Positions 34,030-46,683 of a stretch of DNA of 64,000 nucleotides are shown one piece after another. Origin of the DNA: Vespula vulgaris (taxonomy: Eukaryota; Arthropoda; Insecta; Hymenoptera; Vespidae); NCBI RefSeq assembly GCF_905475345.1, contig NC_066602.1, positions 62,001 through 126,000 of the forward strand, given 5' to 3'. Both the position numbers and the translations under genes were made by a program. A model generated the notes under the pieces. It searched no databases. It saw only the letters and a program-made list of their open reading frames with translations, and was not told the DNA's origin. How positions within the stretch are numbered: position 1 is the first letter of the stretch; each line of letters begins with the position of its first letter.

Positions 34030-34660
34030 CTAGCGCCATTCGAAAGTAGCTTTGTAAAACGGAGCAATGTAAGACACATCAAGGTTCATCGTCCCTGCGA
34101 TTAGAAATTTTGTCTTCGTTTTCCTCTTCCTGGGTATTCTCGATAGCATAATGAACACTGTATGTAACATGTTCTTACGGATCGCTTAAAGACAAGAAGT
34201 ATGGTTAAAAACGAAATGCCTTGCATCTAGATGCAGCATCTTGATTTATTATTTATTATCCCCAGGAAGCACTAAAACACATTTGGAGGACCTATAATCT
34301 TAGATAATGCAATATAATCGACCGATGACATGTAATTCGATGTGTGTTCTCTATACACGAGATATATGACTGTACATTTCCATTTCCTTTTTTTGAATAC
34401 GTCCTATAACATAAAGCATCATGTCACTGTCTATGAACTGTAACAAAAGACTGATGATTTCAAAGAACAATTGCATATTGCTCCTGCCGATCATCTCGCC
34501 TGTTATGCTATTTTTATGCTTGTGGCAAGAAGAAATCGGAAAATAAATATTTTTTGCATAGAAAGCATTTTTCGCCGACGACGACGATATGTCGCCCATG
34601 CAGATGGGATTAAAAATGTGTCTCATAACGTTCACAAGACATTTTCATTAACAAAAAAAT

Positions 34661-35025
34661 TTATTTCTTTCCATTCAATATTATTCCCTGGTAGGAAGCG
34701 ATCAAGAAACATGAGACAGAAGTGTCTATTTCAATATGTATTTGTGCAATATGGATTATTTCATACGGTATTGAAAAAGGATCAGTATTAATATGACGAA
34801 TTAAAAGGGATTTATCGAGAAACTCGTTTCCACTCACTCGAATCGTTTTCGGCCTTTTCGGCTCGTTTGACCGCGAAATGGAAAATTTCGATTTACCTCC
34901 ACAAATCGTATTCAAATGCGTAAAACATGAAGTGGAAATACAAAATACTTAAAAAAGAGGAAGATGATATTACGAAAAAGAAATAGATATGTCGAACGTT
35001 TTCCCATGAATCCATATCATTGCTA
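34661..35025 (-). pseudogene. Exon P (KRPK) copy in L3, no internal stop in core
   Basis: The minus strand follows TTTATTCTGCAG. The 84-codon ATG frame starts at 34,915 and reads GKSKFSISRSNEPKRPKTIR, then GNEFLDKSLLIRHINTD, PYEIIHIAQ and ILNGKK. Among the L copies it has the cleanest P core. Confidence 0.5.
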
Positions 35026-35382
35026 CTGCAGAATAAAGAGAGATGCATGTTAACTTAAATAATAGAAAAATAATAGAAAGTAATATTACAAAAAAAATGT
35101 CAAACAATATACTTTACTCGAAATTAATTCTTATTGACATAAACTTTTAACGACAGATTTTTACTTTCAAATTGTAAACTGAAGTAGGGATAGAGACGAA
35201 GCGAAATAAGAGCATAGTTGAAAAATGATGACGACATAACCAGATAATAGAGATGAATGGAAAACTCCATTTCTTCGCCGCTTACGACATTTCCGGAACA
35301 TTCCATCGTGTAATAGGAAATATTGATTAATCAACATGAAACATAATAAACCTTTGCAGAGAGCGCCTGCTCGGACGCAAAG

Positions 35383-35610
35383 GTGAGCGCCAATAGCGAC
35401 TGCGGGGCGTGGTGGATGAAAACCTCATATCAGAGGACTATCGGTAAAACCGTTGGTCATTCCTTCGGTGGCTGTGGAACTAGCAATACGCCAGACAGTG
35501 CCTTACTATATATATTTTCTACTTTTATACATCATACGTCACAAAGGGTAATTATAAAAATAGTTCTTCAGGTTGAAACAATTTGTTCAATCTCAATAGT
35601 CTTTTGTTAA
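35383..35610 (+). pseudogene. Exon V copy in L3
   Basis: A 75-codon frame with YQRTIGKTVGHSFGGCGTSN. It differs from L1 and L2 at about four sites, including a change that turns SGK into IGK. It reads away from P across the divergent interval 35,026-35,382. Confidence 0.35.
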
Positions 35611-36309
35611 TGTTATCAATATAAGATAAAGTTGTCAGTAATCATTAGTATATAATTTATTATAAAATTTCAATTATACCTTACGGAAATGAAACCGAAT
35701 TTCCTAATGAATATCATCTTAATAGTTACTTGTTCCATCTCAAAGAAAGTACTTTATATCACTTAAAAGGGTGTAACCCGATTTATCCTTGATAACTACA
35801 TAACTTAGATGAACAATTGAATATCTATCGTAGGTCATAACTAATTTACGAATTCTTACTTATTTTAGGGATGGCCGAAACGACTTAAAGGGAAACGTTT
35901 TTCCAATAGGCAATATTTATTGCGAAGGATCCGAATTTAGCAATATCTGAATTGTAATGCATTTCAGAGGAGATACACGAATTTCAACTACGGCCACCGT
36001 GATACTTAAATATTCGACATCCGAAGTGAAACATATTTAAATTGGCACCTTCTCTTCTTCCGTACATCCGACGATACATACTACGTGGATAGTACAAATG
36101 TCTGACCATCAACCCGATTAAGGTTTGAAAACGTTTTCCTGTTTAGTCTAATATTTAAATGGTAAATCAATCAATCCTTTGTTTATGGAGTCATTAGATA
36201 TTTTAGGGACTAGATATAAATTTTTTATTCTAAAAGATAATGTGGGTTATGAAATCTGTATCATAGGCATATTTTAGAATAATGTATTGATTTTTTCAGG
36301 GAAGATGTG

Positions 36310-36440
36310 CTATTTGAAATTGAACCATCACAAATCCTCCGGATGGTGTTCGAGTCCATTTGGCGAGAAAGACACCTAATCTTCTGGTGTGTGGAAACAA
36401 CATGTCGCCATTGCTAAGCTATCACGATAGCAACCATCCA
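36310..36440 (+). pseudogene. Exon T copy in L3, degraded
   Basis: Preceded by ATTTTTTCAG at about 36,291-36,300. It reads ITNPPDGVRVHLARKTPN and later NNMSPLLSYHDSNH. The NLPSDM motif is replaced by NPPDGV, but the length is kept. Confidence 0.4.
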
Positions 36441-37014
36441 CTTGAATACTGGATTTTAATAAACGAGGTACGAAGAGAACTGATATAACTAATTGGTCAC
36501 GTATCTCATCCAATTTTCTATGTGAATTTCATCTTTTATAATGTAGCACATTAGACTGTGGAAACAGAAGATCGTTTCAAGAAACATTTCTAAGATGTAA
36601 GCAGCCATTGCTCGTTGATTAATATACTTGAAATGCCTGTATCTTCTATGAATGTATTATAATTTAGATATTGGTAAATTCAGATTTTTCGCAATAAATG
36701 TTGCCTATTGGAATTGCTTTCGCCTTTAATTTGTTTCTCATATCTCTAAAACCGGTCCAATTGCGTAGATTGTTTAAGACTGATCAAAGTCATTCGTTCG
36801 TTTTGATTGTATAATTACCGAACGTAAAGTATATGATGCCTTTTAAATGCTTTCTAAATGCCCTTTTTATAATATAGAAATGAAATTTTATAATAGATAT
36901 TTTACAAATGACTACAGCTAAATTTAAAGGATATTGATGAAATAAACGAATGACTTGTATTACTGATGAAATTGATTTCGCCGTTTGGATTATTTGTAAA
37001 GATATTCTTTTTGG

Positions 37015-37248
37015 ATGGACGAAGTATATATAGTTAGCGATTATTTCGCGTATGGCAATGAATTGCTGTTACTGGTTCCCTCAGTGAATGCCCTCCAGAA
37101 ATTAATCACACGTCGTCCCGTTAGAAAACCAAGCTTCCTAGATTCTAATTCTGTAGCTAGAACGCACGGGGACGAAAAATTGACCCCTTTCTATAGTTCC
37201 GTAATTATATTTATATATACTCTACGTACACGAGATATTATCTCATGA
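37015..37248 (+). pseudogene. Module V-prime copy in L3
   Basis: A 77-codon frame from the ATG of MDEVYIVSDYFAYG, through VPSVNALQKLITRRPV, to the end. A small change upstream breaks the MKLISPFGL start seen in L2. Confidence 0.3.
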
Positions 37249-38990
37249 ATCTTGCAATGAAATGAATAATTATTCGTCTCCATTTTAGTGGAAATAATCA
37301 CGTAAAATTCTAATGACTTCTAATATAATTAATTATTGTTAATAGTTATTGCAATGATAATCCCCATAATAGTAATTATTGCAGTTATTGAAGTTATATT
37401 GCATCGATTGTTACAAAATTATTCCATAATTCGTATACGATATTTGTAATGTTTCTTCTTTACATATTCCAGGTTATGCTTAAAAATTGAATTCTAATAT
37501 TATCAGATATTAATGATATTACAATTTTCGTACTATGTAATTCTTATTCCAAAATTTTCTGTCGTAAAAAATTTTCTCGTCGGAAGTATTATCTATTTCC
37601 ATACTCCTGGAAACATTTTCTACAAATATTACCTTCCATTCTTGTAAACAAATGCATATTGCTCAAGTTATCGAAGAATTCATTTCCGTAATTGCACAAT
37701 AATAAAATACATATATACAGAGAAAATCTTTCGTCATAGTTCTTCGCTTCCCAATATTATCTTCTTCTCTTTCACGTATCGCCCCTCCGAAAGAACCATA
37801 GTGTTAATGAGAAATTTGCTCGGGTCGAGTGTTTGTGACGCAATTTTTGGAGAAATGCATGTTTCCCTGTATTTTTCTATTGAAATAGCAGAATAAAGCA
37901 ATGGCCAAATTAACAAGATATCGTATCATACTTATGGTAGAAAATAATAAGGGATAAAATTTTGATTTTATTACAAAGATATGTAAATTTGTAGACGTTC
38001 CTGAACTTTATGTAAATTAAATATCATAATAACTCATTCGTTGATTTTAAAGTTGTGATACATAATATGATGTGAATCGTAAAAGTACGTTTGCGCAACA
38101 AATTGCCATCGATTTGCTGATAGCTAACGTCCGCGAATGCGCCGGCAAGTTAGGTTTTCCTGTATTCATTGCTTCACAGAAGGAAAGCTCGAAAATGAAA
38201 TTAATTTAGACCAAATAAACTCCTCTAATAATCTCTTTTAATTCGATATATAACTTTCCGTCTTTATTTTTTTTATTTTTCTTCTTTTCTGTTAGCAATT
38301 TGAAATTAACAAAAGAACATTGACGATTTTCAATTTTGTTTTAATTTGTATGCTTAAAAATGACAATCAATAAGAAATAAATTTTCGTTTTTTGCTTCTC
38401 TCTTGAAAATATCATTTCTTTTCCTTTATTACACAATAATAAGGAATATGGAATCAGAGAATATCTTTCCCCATATTCATATTTTTCTTTCATTATATAG
38501 TCTTTTCTCTGATGTGTTTCATTACAATGTGCTGTACGCAAACCAATTAAAATTTCCAATACACATTTCTGATTCCCTTCAGGAAAACGATGGCTAAAAA
38601 TGTTATTCATGAAAAAGTACTTTTTTCCGATTTCTTTTTGTTTTAATAAAAATTATATGATAGGCAAATTGATCAGTATGAGAAGTACCTAAACGTGCTT
38701 TAACATTTTGAGGTTTTTGTAGCAATTCATCGGCCCTTAGTTATAGATCCAATTTATAAATAGAAAGGAAAGAAAAATAGAAGATAGACCTATTTCCTGC
38801 ATGGAAAGCACATTTTCATTCACATATTATCGGTCGACGATATTGTACTATCTAAGATTGTCAACGTCTTCCGAAATTTTTTTGTTCTTCCTGGAGCTAC
38901 TCTAAACCAACGTGAGAGATTTAAAGGCAAAGCATTTCCTTTTGCAGGATCGCCTTTGTCTTTAAATTATCAGTAAATATCCATATACTG

Positions 38991-40020
38991 TTCATTATGT
39001 AACTGAAATAAAGCAGCAAGAAGGAGACGAAATTTGTAAAGGCAGTGACTACGAACACTGACCAGATTCATATGGCGCTCTTTTAGAATGCTTCATTCGA
39101 ATGATGATATGAAGAGACGGAATATCCCTTTCCTAAAGGATCGAAGTGGGTTTTAGCTAGGGGACATAATCGATCGCGTGCGAAAAAGTTCCTTCAAGGG
39201 ACGTTCGATCATGGAAGCGGGACCTCCATCAGTGAAGACTCGAAATGGAACTGAGGGCTGTTTATCTTGCAAAAGGGTTAAAGCTGACGGAACGTTCAAA
39301 AAATTCATAGAATAGAGTCAAATGCATGAAAGTATACGCGAAATATTAAGTCCACGTTTAGATCAGCCTGTCAATTTAAATAATCATTCGATACACTTGA
39401 GAACAGAAGAGATGGAGAATGCAAACCATAGTCCCATTGTATTTCTACTTACCTAATATTTCGTATATTACGTTTCAAATCGATTTGTTTCTAAGAAAAT
39501 AGTTCATTGCTCGGCAAGATAAGTAACCGCATTATCGAATGATGAATCTAAATAGGCAATTGAAGTATACAGCTCCATTCTCCAATTGTCTGGTTGGTTT
39601 GATGAGAGGAAAGCAAACGAAAAAATACTTTCCTTGTTATAAAAATAAAATAGGAGTCATACGTACACACACACATGATCGCGCACTCGACCCGGCTACT
39701 TGAACTGGCGCAGATAAGCGCGCACTGGATGGTGAGATGTAGTGACGAAGGATTTAAATGAAGGTACTTGACAATAAGTACAAGAGCACGTATTATGTAC
39801 ATTTATTATCATTAAAACCTTTCCAAAACGTATCAATAGTGTAATACGCGCTACGCAGCAATTACTTCGTCCAAATTGCAATATTTATGAGAAACGCACA
39901 TTAAATATTTCGAATATTTTTTAAGTAAATGTCGCGAATATAATGACAAACCATTTGAAATGTAGAATTCAACACTACTCCTGCTTTAATTAAATCGAAT
40001 GTTTCTACACTTTATTTCGT
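38991..40020. repeat. Right-arm mirror of 26,430-27,390
   Basis: It contains S-region plus (39,060-39,330) and X minus (39,640-39,740), and the identity tract 39,233-39,462. At about 40,020 homology jumps from the partner of 26,430 to the partner of 24,340. No gene is seen; the frames at 39,548-39,881 fall in X and W and are not conserved. Confidence 0.65.
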
Positions 40021-40751
40021 AATATAGTTTTTTCTTTTTGTGTATTTCTTAAGAATACGCCTTACGCTAATCAATCAAAACTTCCTATTCCTCGTGAAAA
40101 AGAGTCCAAAGTGACGTGAAGGGTATGAGTGGGGAAAAACGGAAGTGTTGACCAATCCCTCTTAATTCGAGTTCCTTTTACTCTTTCCTTTCAATTACCC
40201 CATGGAATAATCCATACTACGTTACTGCGTATCGTTAAAGCGCTTCAGCTGCGTTGTACTGATCGCTCCCTATCAGGGATTAATATTAAAGAAAAAGGAA
40301 TTAATTTTTTTGGTGATATTTTCTCCTGATAGAAGTATCTCGTGAACGTTATTATACATATTTCTAATTCCCATCTATCATGCGTCGGCCAAAAATGTCT
40401 TACGTTTAAAATATTTTGTTTCCGATTTCTTTTTGTCATTTCGTCCTTAAAAATTCTCAGCTTTTGGTTACAGTTCATAGACAGTAAATTGATTCTTTAC
40501 GTTATAGATCGATTAAAAAAAAAAAAAAGGACTGCCATATATCTCATGCATAAAGAGTACACATTGAATTATATGTTTTCGGTCGGTGATATTTTATTAT
40601 CTGAGAATATGAACGTCTTCGAAAACTATTGTAGTGCTTCTAGGAAATACTATAAATTAACGTACATGAATCAGCAGCAAGGCATTTCCTTTTAAAACGT
40701 CCATGGTTTCGAATATATCCGTAATACCTTCTTCTATTCCATGTTTGTCAG
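40021..40751 (+). repeat. P, Q, M1 (FIDSD) and R modules
   Basis: P (40,040-40,300) is degraded: the KRPK part is replaced, but VDQSLLIRV is still read in the 66-codon frame at 40,129. M1 (40,471-40,520) follows TTGGTTACAG and reads FIDSKLILYVIDRLK. R follows with an A homopolymer at about 40,516-40,527. Confidence 0.45.
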
Positions 40752-40897
40752 GTGATCGGTTAGAGGCAGAAAGTGAAATAGAAGGGTAACATTTTTAATG
40801 GTCATGACGGCGAAGCATCTCCTGTTCCATGTATATTCTCTTACAAAACTGCGTTCGAACGATCGCCCTAGGCTATATCCTTTCACAAAATCCAAAG
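40752..40897 (+). pseudogene. Exon S1 copy with lost donor
   Basis: The acceptor TTTGTCAG at 40,744-40,751 is retained, the donor GTAAGC is changed to CCAAGC, and a few bases are missing in the FERWY part. The sequence is almost the exact reverse of 1-140, so these two copies are close relatives. Confidence 0.5.
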
Positions 40898-41208
40898 CCA
40901 AGCAGCTTTATAAGCGGATGAAATCGATATCGTTACGAAAGGTCTGTCGGATTGCCGTCCGACGGTTCACGCGAATCGGGGATCATGGTGGAATATTTGC
41001 TATAATGAGGGAATATTTCTTCGTAGAAAACAATATTTTAGCGCTGATGGTATCTTCTTCCACCATCAAAAGGATTCAACGCAGTCGTGTAGGGAGAATG
41101 AAGATGAATAATAACATTGACAATGTTCTTGGACATCGAACTAATGTAAATTTGGACATCTATTAGTTAGAAAATTACTTATATCATAATCATATTTGTT
41201 CTAATACC

Positions 41209-41556
41209 ATGGTGAGATTGGGAACGATAAGGAAAATATTCGGGCGATTAACAATGATTCCGAAAAAGAAGATCTGTGTGTCAATGTTGCAGTAGAAGAA
41301 GAAGAAAAAGGAGATACAGGGGATGAAGGAGTGGATGGTGAGGGTAAAGATTATGAGTTCACGCTCGTTTACGATTCAATGGACAATAGATTTTATCTCG
41401 ACGCTGATCATTCCGCAAATAAATTTAAATCTAATCAAACCGATGTTGGTTTCTGGCCAATATTGACTCTGCGAATCTCGATTTGACCTCGAACATCCTA
41501 ACACGGTGTACCGTAAGAAGGAAGTTGAATGGATCGTCGAGAAATATCGGGAATAA
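41209..41556 (+). pseudogene. Exon S2 copy, open acidic half, frameshifts
   Basis: The ATG lost one base (ATGGTGAG instead of ATGGATGAG). From 41,213 the original frame then runs more than 80 codons without a stop: NDKENI, an acidic run VEEEEKGDTGDEGVDGEGKD, YEFTLVYDSMDNRFYLDADH and SNQTDVGFWP. A small deletion near 41,460 shifts the rest, and the end YRE-TAA is read in another phase. This is the least damaged N-terminal half. Confidence 0.55.
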
Positions 41557-42870
41557 TAATAATAACAATATGCAAATAACAGAAACTGATATCGAGAATA
41601 GAAAGAAATATGAGAGTCGAATGTTTATTCATGTATTGAAGAATGAGCTGAGAAAAAATGGAAATGGAACTAAGGTATGTTTAACTTTCAAAATGAATAA
41701 ACCTGCAGAAACGATCAAAACATTTATCGATTTTCGAGATAATGATGAATACATAAAAGTCCTACGGGAAATGATAGTATCACGCTTACGTAATCGTGTT
41801 ATCGTTATTATACATATAAACAATCTGTCAATGTAAAAAAAACGGAAGAAATATTGGATTTGTACATCGTAATATTCACGAAGTTGGCTTCCAAAATATT
41901 TATAATATACGATGTACTAATTGTAAGAATGTAGGAATCTTGTTGTTTGTGCGTAGAGCGAATTCTCTTGTTAATAAGTATTGATTGAGATTTAATGATA
42001 TGAATCTATGTAATACGCTTCTCCGTACTTATCGTTAGTACGACGTGTTATTACCTGCCTCCATCTACGCGTACTCTTGTGAGCTTATTAATTCAAGCCA
42101 ATTCAGGTGGGCGGTAATGACTGCGTGGTACTGCGAGCGTGGGTACGTACACCTCTTGTCTCGTCTGGTCGAAAATAAGAAAGGAATTTTTTTATTTGTC
42201 CTTTCCTCAGAAAACCAAACAGAGAGTTGGACGATACAATTAGCTGTGTAATTCAATTAACTCTTTACATGCATCCTTTAATTACCCGATCAGCTCTTTT
42301 GCAGTGCAATGGACCACGTCACGGATTTAATGCTTTTATAAGAAGGAGTACATTTTCCTAGAAATTCACTATTGATAGGAAAACTTAAACAAGTGATTCA
42401 GTCCTACTTCTAGTTATCCAATATTTAGTATATTATGTTTCAAACCGATTAGTTTCTTGGAAAGTATTATATTTCTTAAATCGTCTATTTCTTATTACTT
42501 ATAATGGAGTATAGCTGCTATGTTATTATATTTCTGTTAACACAATATTTTTATTTTGCGAATCGGTTATTCGAATGATGTTATTACTCAATAAGCGCAC
42601 ATATAACAAACATTTCCGTAATACTTCGTTCAACATAATAGCGAGCTATTACATTGTTTTGTTGGTACTGTTATTTGATGAAGCGATCGACATCGCTCAA
42701 ATTGTAAGTTATAAGTGATATAGAAAGATAACTTTTCTGTGAAATTGAGATTACAATTCCTTCTAAATACGATACTCAATATTCACATTTCCTGGTAATG
42801 TCAACATTCTCTTCACAAACAATAAATAAATACGAATTGGTAAATACCGACGAAAATTAGAGGCTTAGAA
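41557..42870 (+). repeat. S2-downstream, X and W modules
   Basis: The frame IENRKKYESRMFIHVLKNEL ends at NGTK before GTATGT (about 41,674), a donor-like site shared with 22,691. X is at 42,050-42,150 and W at 42,230-42,560. The block mirrors 21,560-22,800. The open frames at 42,045-42,256 fall in X on both strands and are not convincing. Confidence 0.45.
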
Positions 42871-43559
42871 ATTAGGATAGAAAATATATGCGTGTGTAGA
42901 ATGACGGATAAGGGATATTAATGGGGAAAAAAAATAAAAAAATGGAAAGAAAGATAAAAAAGAAGGATTTCTCCTTAACGGTAGTATCGATAAAAATTAT
43001 TTGTAACATTGTGATGAAATTACCGGGGATGACATAATATCTCATCAATTTATGAAAAATAGTGGGATAGAAATAGACGAAAGACAAACTGTGATTTCAT
43101 TCTTGAATTTATTGTATCCTTTAAAAGGAAGTACAATTTGTTTATTGTGTCGTCATTTAAGCATGTTCCTAAGAGTTACAGAAGAGAAAGGCCCAGAATA
43201 ATATATTGGCCACGAACCATCCACGATAATGAATTCTATATCATCTATATCGTTTTAAACAACATACCCTCGATAATATAAACCATATTTTAATACCAAT
43301 AATAAACCATACTTTTTTTATCTCTGAATTCATCATTATGCCAATTACTTTTGTACAGCCAGTCCTATTATTAATAGAGAGGCGTAGAATCATTATCGTG
43401 CGTTCGTCAGAATTCTAAAAGTTTGCATCGTGAAAATTTGGATAAATAATTTTTCTTCATTTGGTCTGGCTGATGTGTTCATGAATGCAACTTTGATTGT
43501 TCTTTTCACACGGCAGACGGACTCTATACATATATACACAAATACATACATTCATATCT
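42871..43559 (+). repeat. Degraded E1-like region
   Basis: Mirror of 20,840-21,560. The AGAGAAAGGCCCAGAATAAT stretch near 43,184-43,203 corresponds to part of E1. No donor is kept. Confidence 0.4.
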
Positions 43560-43563
43560 GTAT

Positions 43564-43615
<52 letters not shown>
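43560..43615. repeat. (TA)n microsatellite
   Basis: Mirror of 20,762-20,832 with different length and interruptions. Open frames through it are artefacts. Confidence 0.9.
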
Positions 43616-43617
<2 letters not shown>

Positions 43618-43904
43618 TACTATATACTAGAATCTAATACATTTACATACCTATTTATTCACACATTTGTCTACATGTTGATAAATGAAAATGAAATTAA
43701 AGAGCAACTTGAAAAATAAATTGAAAGACAACGAAAGATGTCATTAAGAAAGAAGTAAAGAAATGTTTCTCGGTAAAATGAAGCAACTTACACCGATTCC
43801 ATACTTTCATATATCTTTGCAACAAAGATAAATGTAATCTCGACTGTTGAAAAATGTTTGCTTTTCATTTAATTTAAAAAAATTTTATTTATTATTATTT
43901 AATG

Positions 43905-44470
43905 TATTTTTTGCCAGGAAATTAAATGCAAAATTCAAAGTAAGTGAACATAAAATTACTATTAAAAAAAACAATAATAAAGAGAATGCAACCAAATATG
44001 TATTCGGAAAGTGTTGGAGATTAAAAAATATTAAAGAAATGGTCCGATTTTATGAAATATTAACAAATAAGGTTTTCAAATGAATTACGAATTGAATTTG
44101 ATCTGCTACTCTGCCCTTACTTTTTTTCGAACCAATTAATTGCAATAAATCTATGAACAAATTTATGACAAATTAAGAGAAACAACAAAATCGTATACTA
44201 GAATTGTTTCAAAACTTATCATGGGTATCGCAGAAAATTATGTGGAATAGAATTTTGATTTCTTTTGCAAGAAATTTGTTCGTCGATGTATATAAATTTG
44301 TATAAATCAAAATGCAATTATGTAATATGTTATAATATGAACCACGTTTGCGGGACGAAATGCCGTGTTGCTGCTGATTAACTTTCGAAAGGGCGCCGAG
44401 TACATATGGTAAATACGGAAAAATATCAAAATATTCGGGGCTTTTTATACGTTTACTGAAAGAAAATAGA
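43905..44470. other. Insertion private to the right arm
   Basis: The left arm (20,400-20,490) and the palindrome spacer (33,665-33,700) both read across this point without the roughly 565 bases found here, so the spacer acts as an empty site. The insert has a plus-strand frame (43,847-44,083) with a Lys/Asn-rich part, and a minus-strand frame (44,481-44,209) with PYLPYVLGALSKVNQQQ. I could not see terminal repeats or a target duplication, and the product is not recognised. Confidence 0.5.
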
Positions 44471-44894
44471 ATTTGTATCATTTTCCTTGCTCTTTAGAAA
44501 ATCGAAAATTATTATTACTTTACTAACGATTATAGCATTTCAACTTAGAAATAATAAATAATCGACAGATGAATTGTTTTCATGATCGTAATATTTAAAC
44601 GATATTATATTCGCTTAAACATTACGAATATCGGAGCGCATGGGGAACATAAGATAATTTTAAACTAAAATTTCAATAATTTATAATTTTGTTCTCGGGG
44701 TGGTTCCATATGAGTTGCGTAGATACACATAATGTCAACAGAAACGAACTTTTGAGTGACTTTGCCGATTGCCCTCTTTTTCAAAAGGTGGAAACTTCAA
44801 ACTTAATGCTTTAGATAATTTAAACTATATAGATGTACGAGTTAAATAAACCACTATTTAAGGAATAGTAAATTCCGTAAAATGTTACGCGCTA

Positions 44895-45057
44895 CGGAAC
44901 ACCTGCCAGGATTTTGTTTTATTTTCTGCTAGACTTAAAGTTTAATATGACGCTCGTTCGCTACGTGGAAAGTCAAAAAATGATTGATTTGTACGATTAT
45001 CGTGTCAGTTTTCCTTTGCACTTCGACGAATGAACGTGGAAGCTCTCTCGCTGTTGC
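44895..45057 (-). ncRNA. E4 terminal exon candidate, right-arm copy
   Basis: The acceptor TTCATTCTTTGCAG ends at 45,058 on the minus strand. AATAAA lies at 44,923-44,918. The frame seen in the left arm is broken here. The intron before it has lost about 550 bases compared with the left arm, which leaves the 19,170-like stretch only about 40 bases upstream. Confidence 0.4.
44918..44923 (-). terminator. AATAAA polyadenylation signal
   Basis: Minus-strand hexamer inside the right-arm E4, with GGCAGGTGTTCCGTAGCG downstream. It mirrors 20,003-20,008. Confidence 0.4.
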
Positions 45058-45699
45058 CTGCAAAGAATGAAGAAAATTACAAACCGCTTGTCTGATCGTT
45101 TCTCAGTTTTCTTGTTACAATGGAATCGTGTATCTCTATTCTAATTGATTAATTAAAAAAAGTGGTTCAACTAGTATGAAGCAAGCAAATCAATCCGTAT
45201 TTTGGTCACGTCAGCGTATTATACCATCGGTATAGCAAACACGGAATAATATCACGGAATTAATAAACAGGATTTTGAATATACGATTAGTTAATATACG
45301 ATTAGCCGAATAAATCGTATAAACGTCTAAACAGAAGCATCCTAATTTCCATAACCCTAATTACACTTTCTCCTCTTTTCTCTCCTCGACTTAATGCATA
45401 ACTTAATATTATGCAATAATACATCACGAACGAATTAAATGTTAAATACAGTGAAAAATGATAATAAAGAAACGTAAAATAGGACGAGAAATTATAATAA
45501 GATATTATACATTTTCTGTAATATATTATTCTCTATACATTTTTCAATATTATATTACAAAACAATACAAAACAATAAAACACAGCGTCTCTAATACAGC
45601 TCATAGATACGTATATAAAATTATGCAAATTTCTGTAGCATGCTATATAAAGAAAAAAAATCTTATGTAAATGAACCCATGCGTTAGACGTGATAAAAT

Positions 45700-45992
45700 T
45701 TGAATAATATTCAACGTACCAAGAAAATGAAGAATATAACCGGCGATTCTACATTCTTCTTTAATAAAAATTTCTTTTTTCATTTTAATCAATATCCCCT
45801 TTCTTCTTTAATTTAAATATCCTTTTTCGTTTTAATTTATCTATTCATTTTCTTTTTGATGTTATTTCGATTTACAACATTGATGATCCTCAGATAGATA
45901 TAGATAGTAGGTTATTTTGTAGACAAATACATAAATAAATTTGTACATAATTAGACTTTAATACATAGAAAGTACACAGTACGGAGGAAGAG

Positions 45993-45997
<5 letters not shown>
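45700..45997 (-). other. Remnant of E3 and purine-rich intron, right arm
   Basis: The donor of E3 is changed to GTACGTTG at 45,720, and the exon body is replaced by sequence that in the left arm lies 300 bases upstream. E3 is therefore not usable in this copy. The minus strand is purine-rich from 45,760 to 45,870. Confidence 0.4.
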
Positions 45998-46044
<47 letters not shown>

Positions 46045-46050
46045 GTATAT
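45998..46050. repeat. (TA)n microsatellite
   Basis: Mirror of 18,091-18,125 but longer and purer. Confidence 0.9.
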
Positions 46051-46173
46051 GTATTTACGTACACATCGAATCCGTCTACCTTCTAAAAAGAATAAAGAAA
46101 ATTCCATTCACAAACGTAGCAGATAAAAGAGGAAATATATAAGCGAAGTTTAAACAGAACGTAATGAACTTAC

Positions 46174-46234
46174 CAAGTAAGTAGCGAAAATAGTGTCATC
46201 TCCCTCTATTAATAATTGTGCCTTGCAAGAGTGC
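46174..46234 (-). ncRNA. E2 exon candidate, right-arm copy
   Basis: Exactly 61 nt, with acceptor TTCTCTTACAG and donor GTAAGTTC on the minus strand. A handful of substitutions separate it from 17,909-17,969. Flanking introns are about equally similar, so I cannot claim stronger conservation of the exon. Confidence 0.45.
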
Positions 46235-46683
46235 CTGTAAGAGAATAATTAAAAATTAATATTGCATTGCGATTCATAGATCGAAACACAGTTTTATAAC
46301 AACCCGGTAATTAAAAAATAGTCTGTCAAATATTACCGTTCCAAATATTTTACGAAGTTTTAATCCAAATAAACCGAATTATACTACTTCCTCTGACTAA
46401 TATTATACAATAATATACCCAAGACAAATTGCACAGTGTCAAAGAAAGTGTTAAGTAATCATACAAAAATAACAATTTTCTATAGTATACTATAAAACAA
46501 TATATCGTAGTATTAAAGACGAAATTGTATAATATGGAATATCATGTGGTATCTCTAATAAAACTCATAGATATGTACACAGAATTATACAGTTATCTAC
46601 AGCACGGTACATACAGAAAAAAATTTTATGAAAATAAATCCTTGAATCAATATTAGACAATATTATATACAAATGAAATTTAC

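Larger units (their letters stand above)
34030..38990. repeat. Block L3, inner right arm of the palindrome
   Basis: An inverted copy of L2 starting at 34,030 (partner 32,690). Contents in plus-strand order: S1-like minus, M1 minus, P minus (34,661-35,025), V plus (35,383-35,610), U, T plus, V-prime plus (37,015-37,248), AT cluster (37,320-37,400), Z2 plus (38,080-38,190), P and M1 plus (to about 38,760). It lacks about 50 bases of L2 near 31,530-31,580. Confidence 0.85.
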
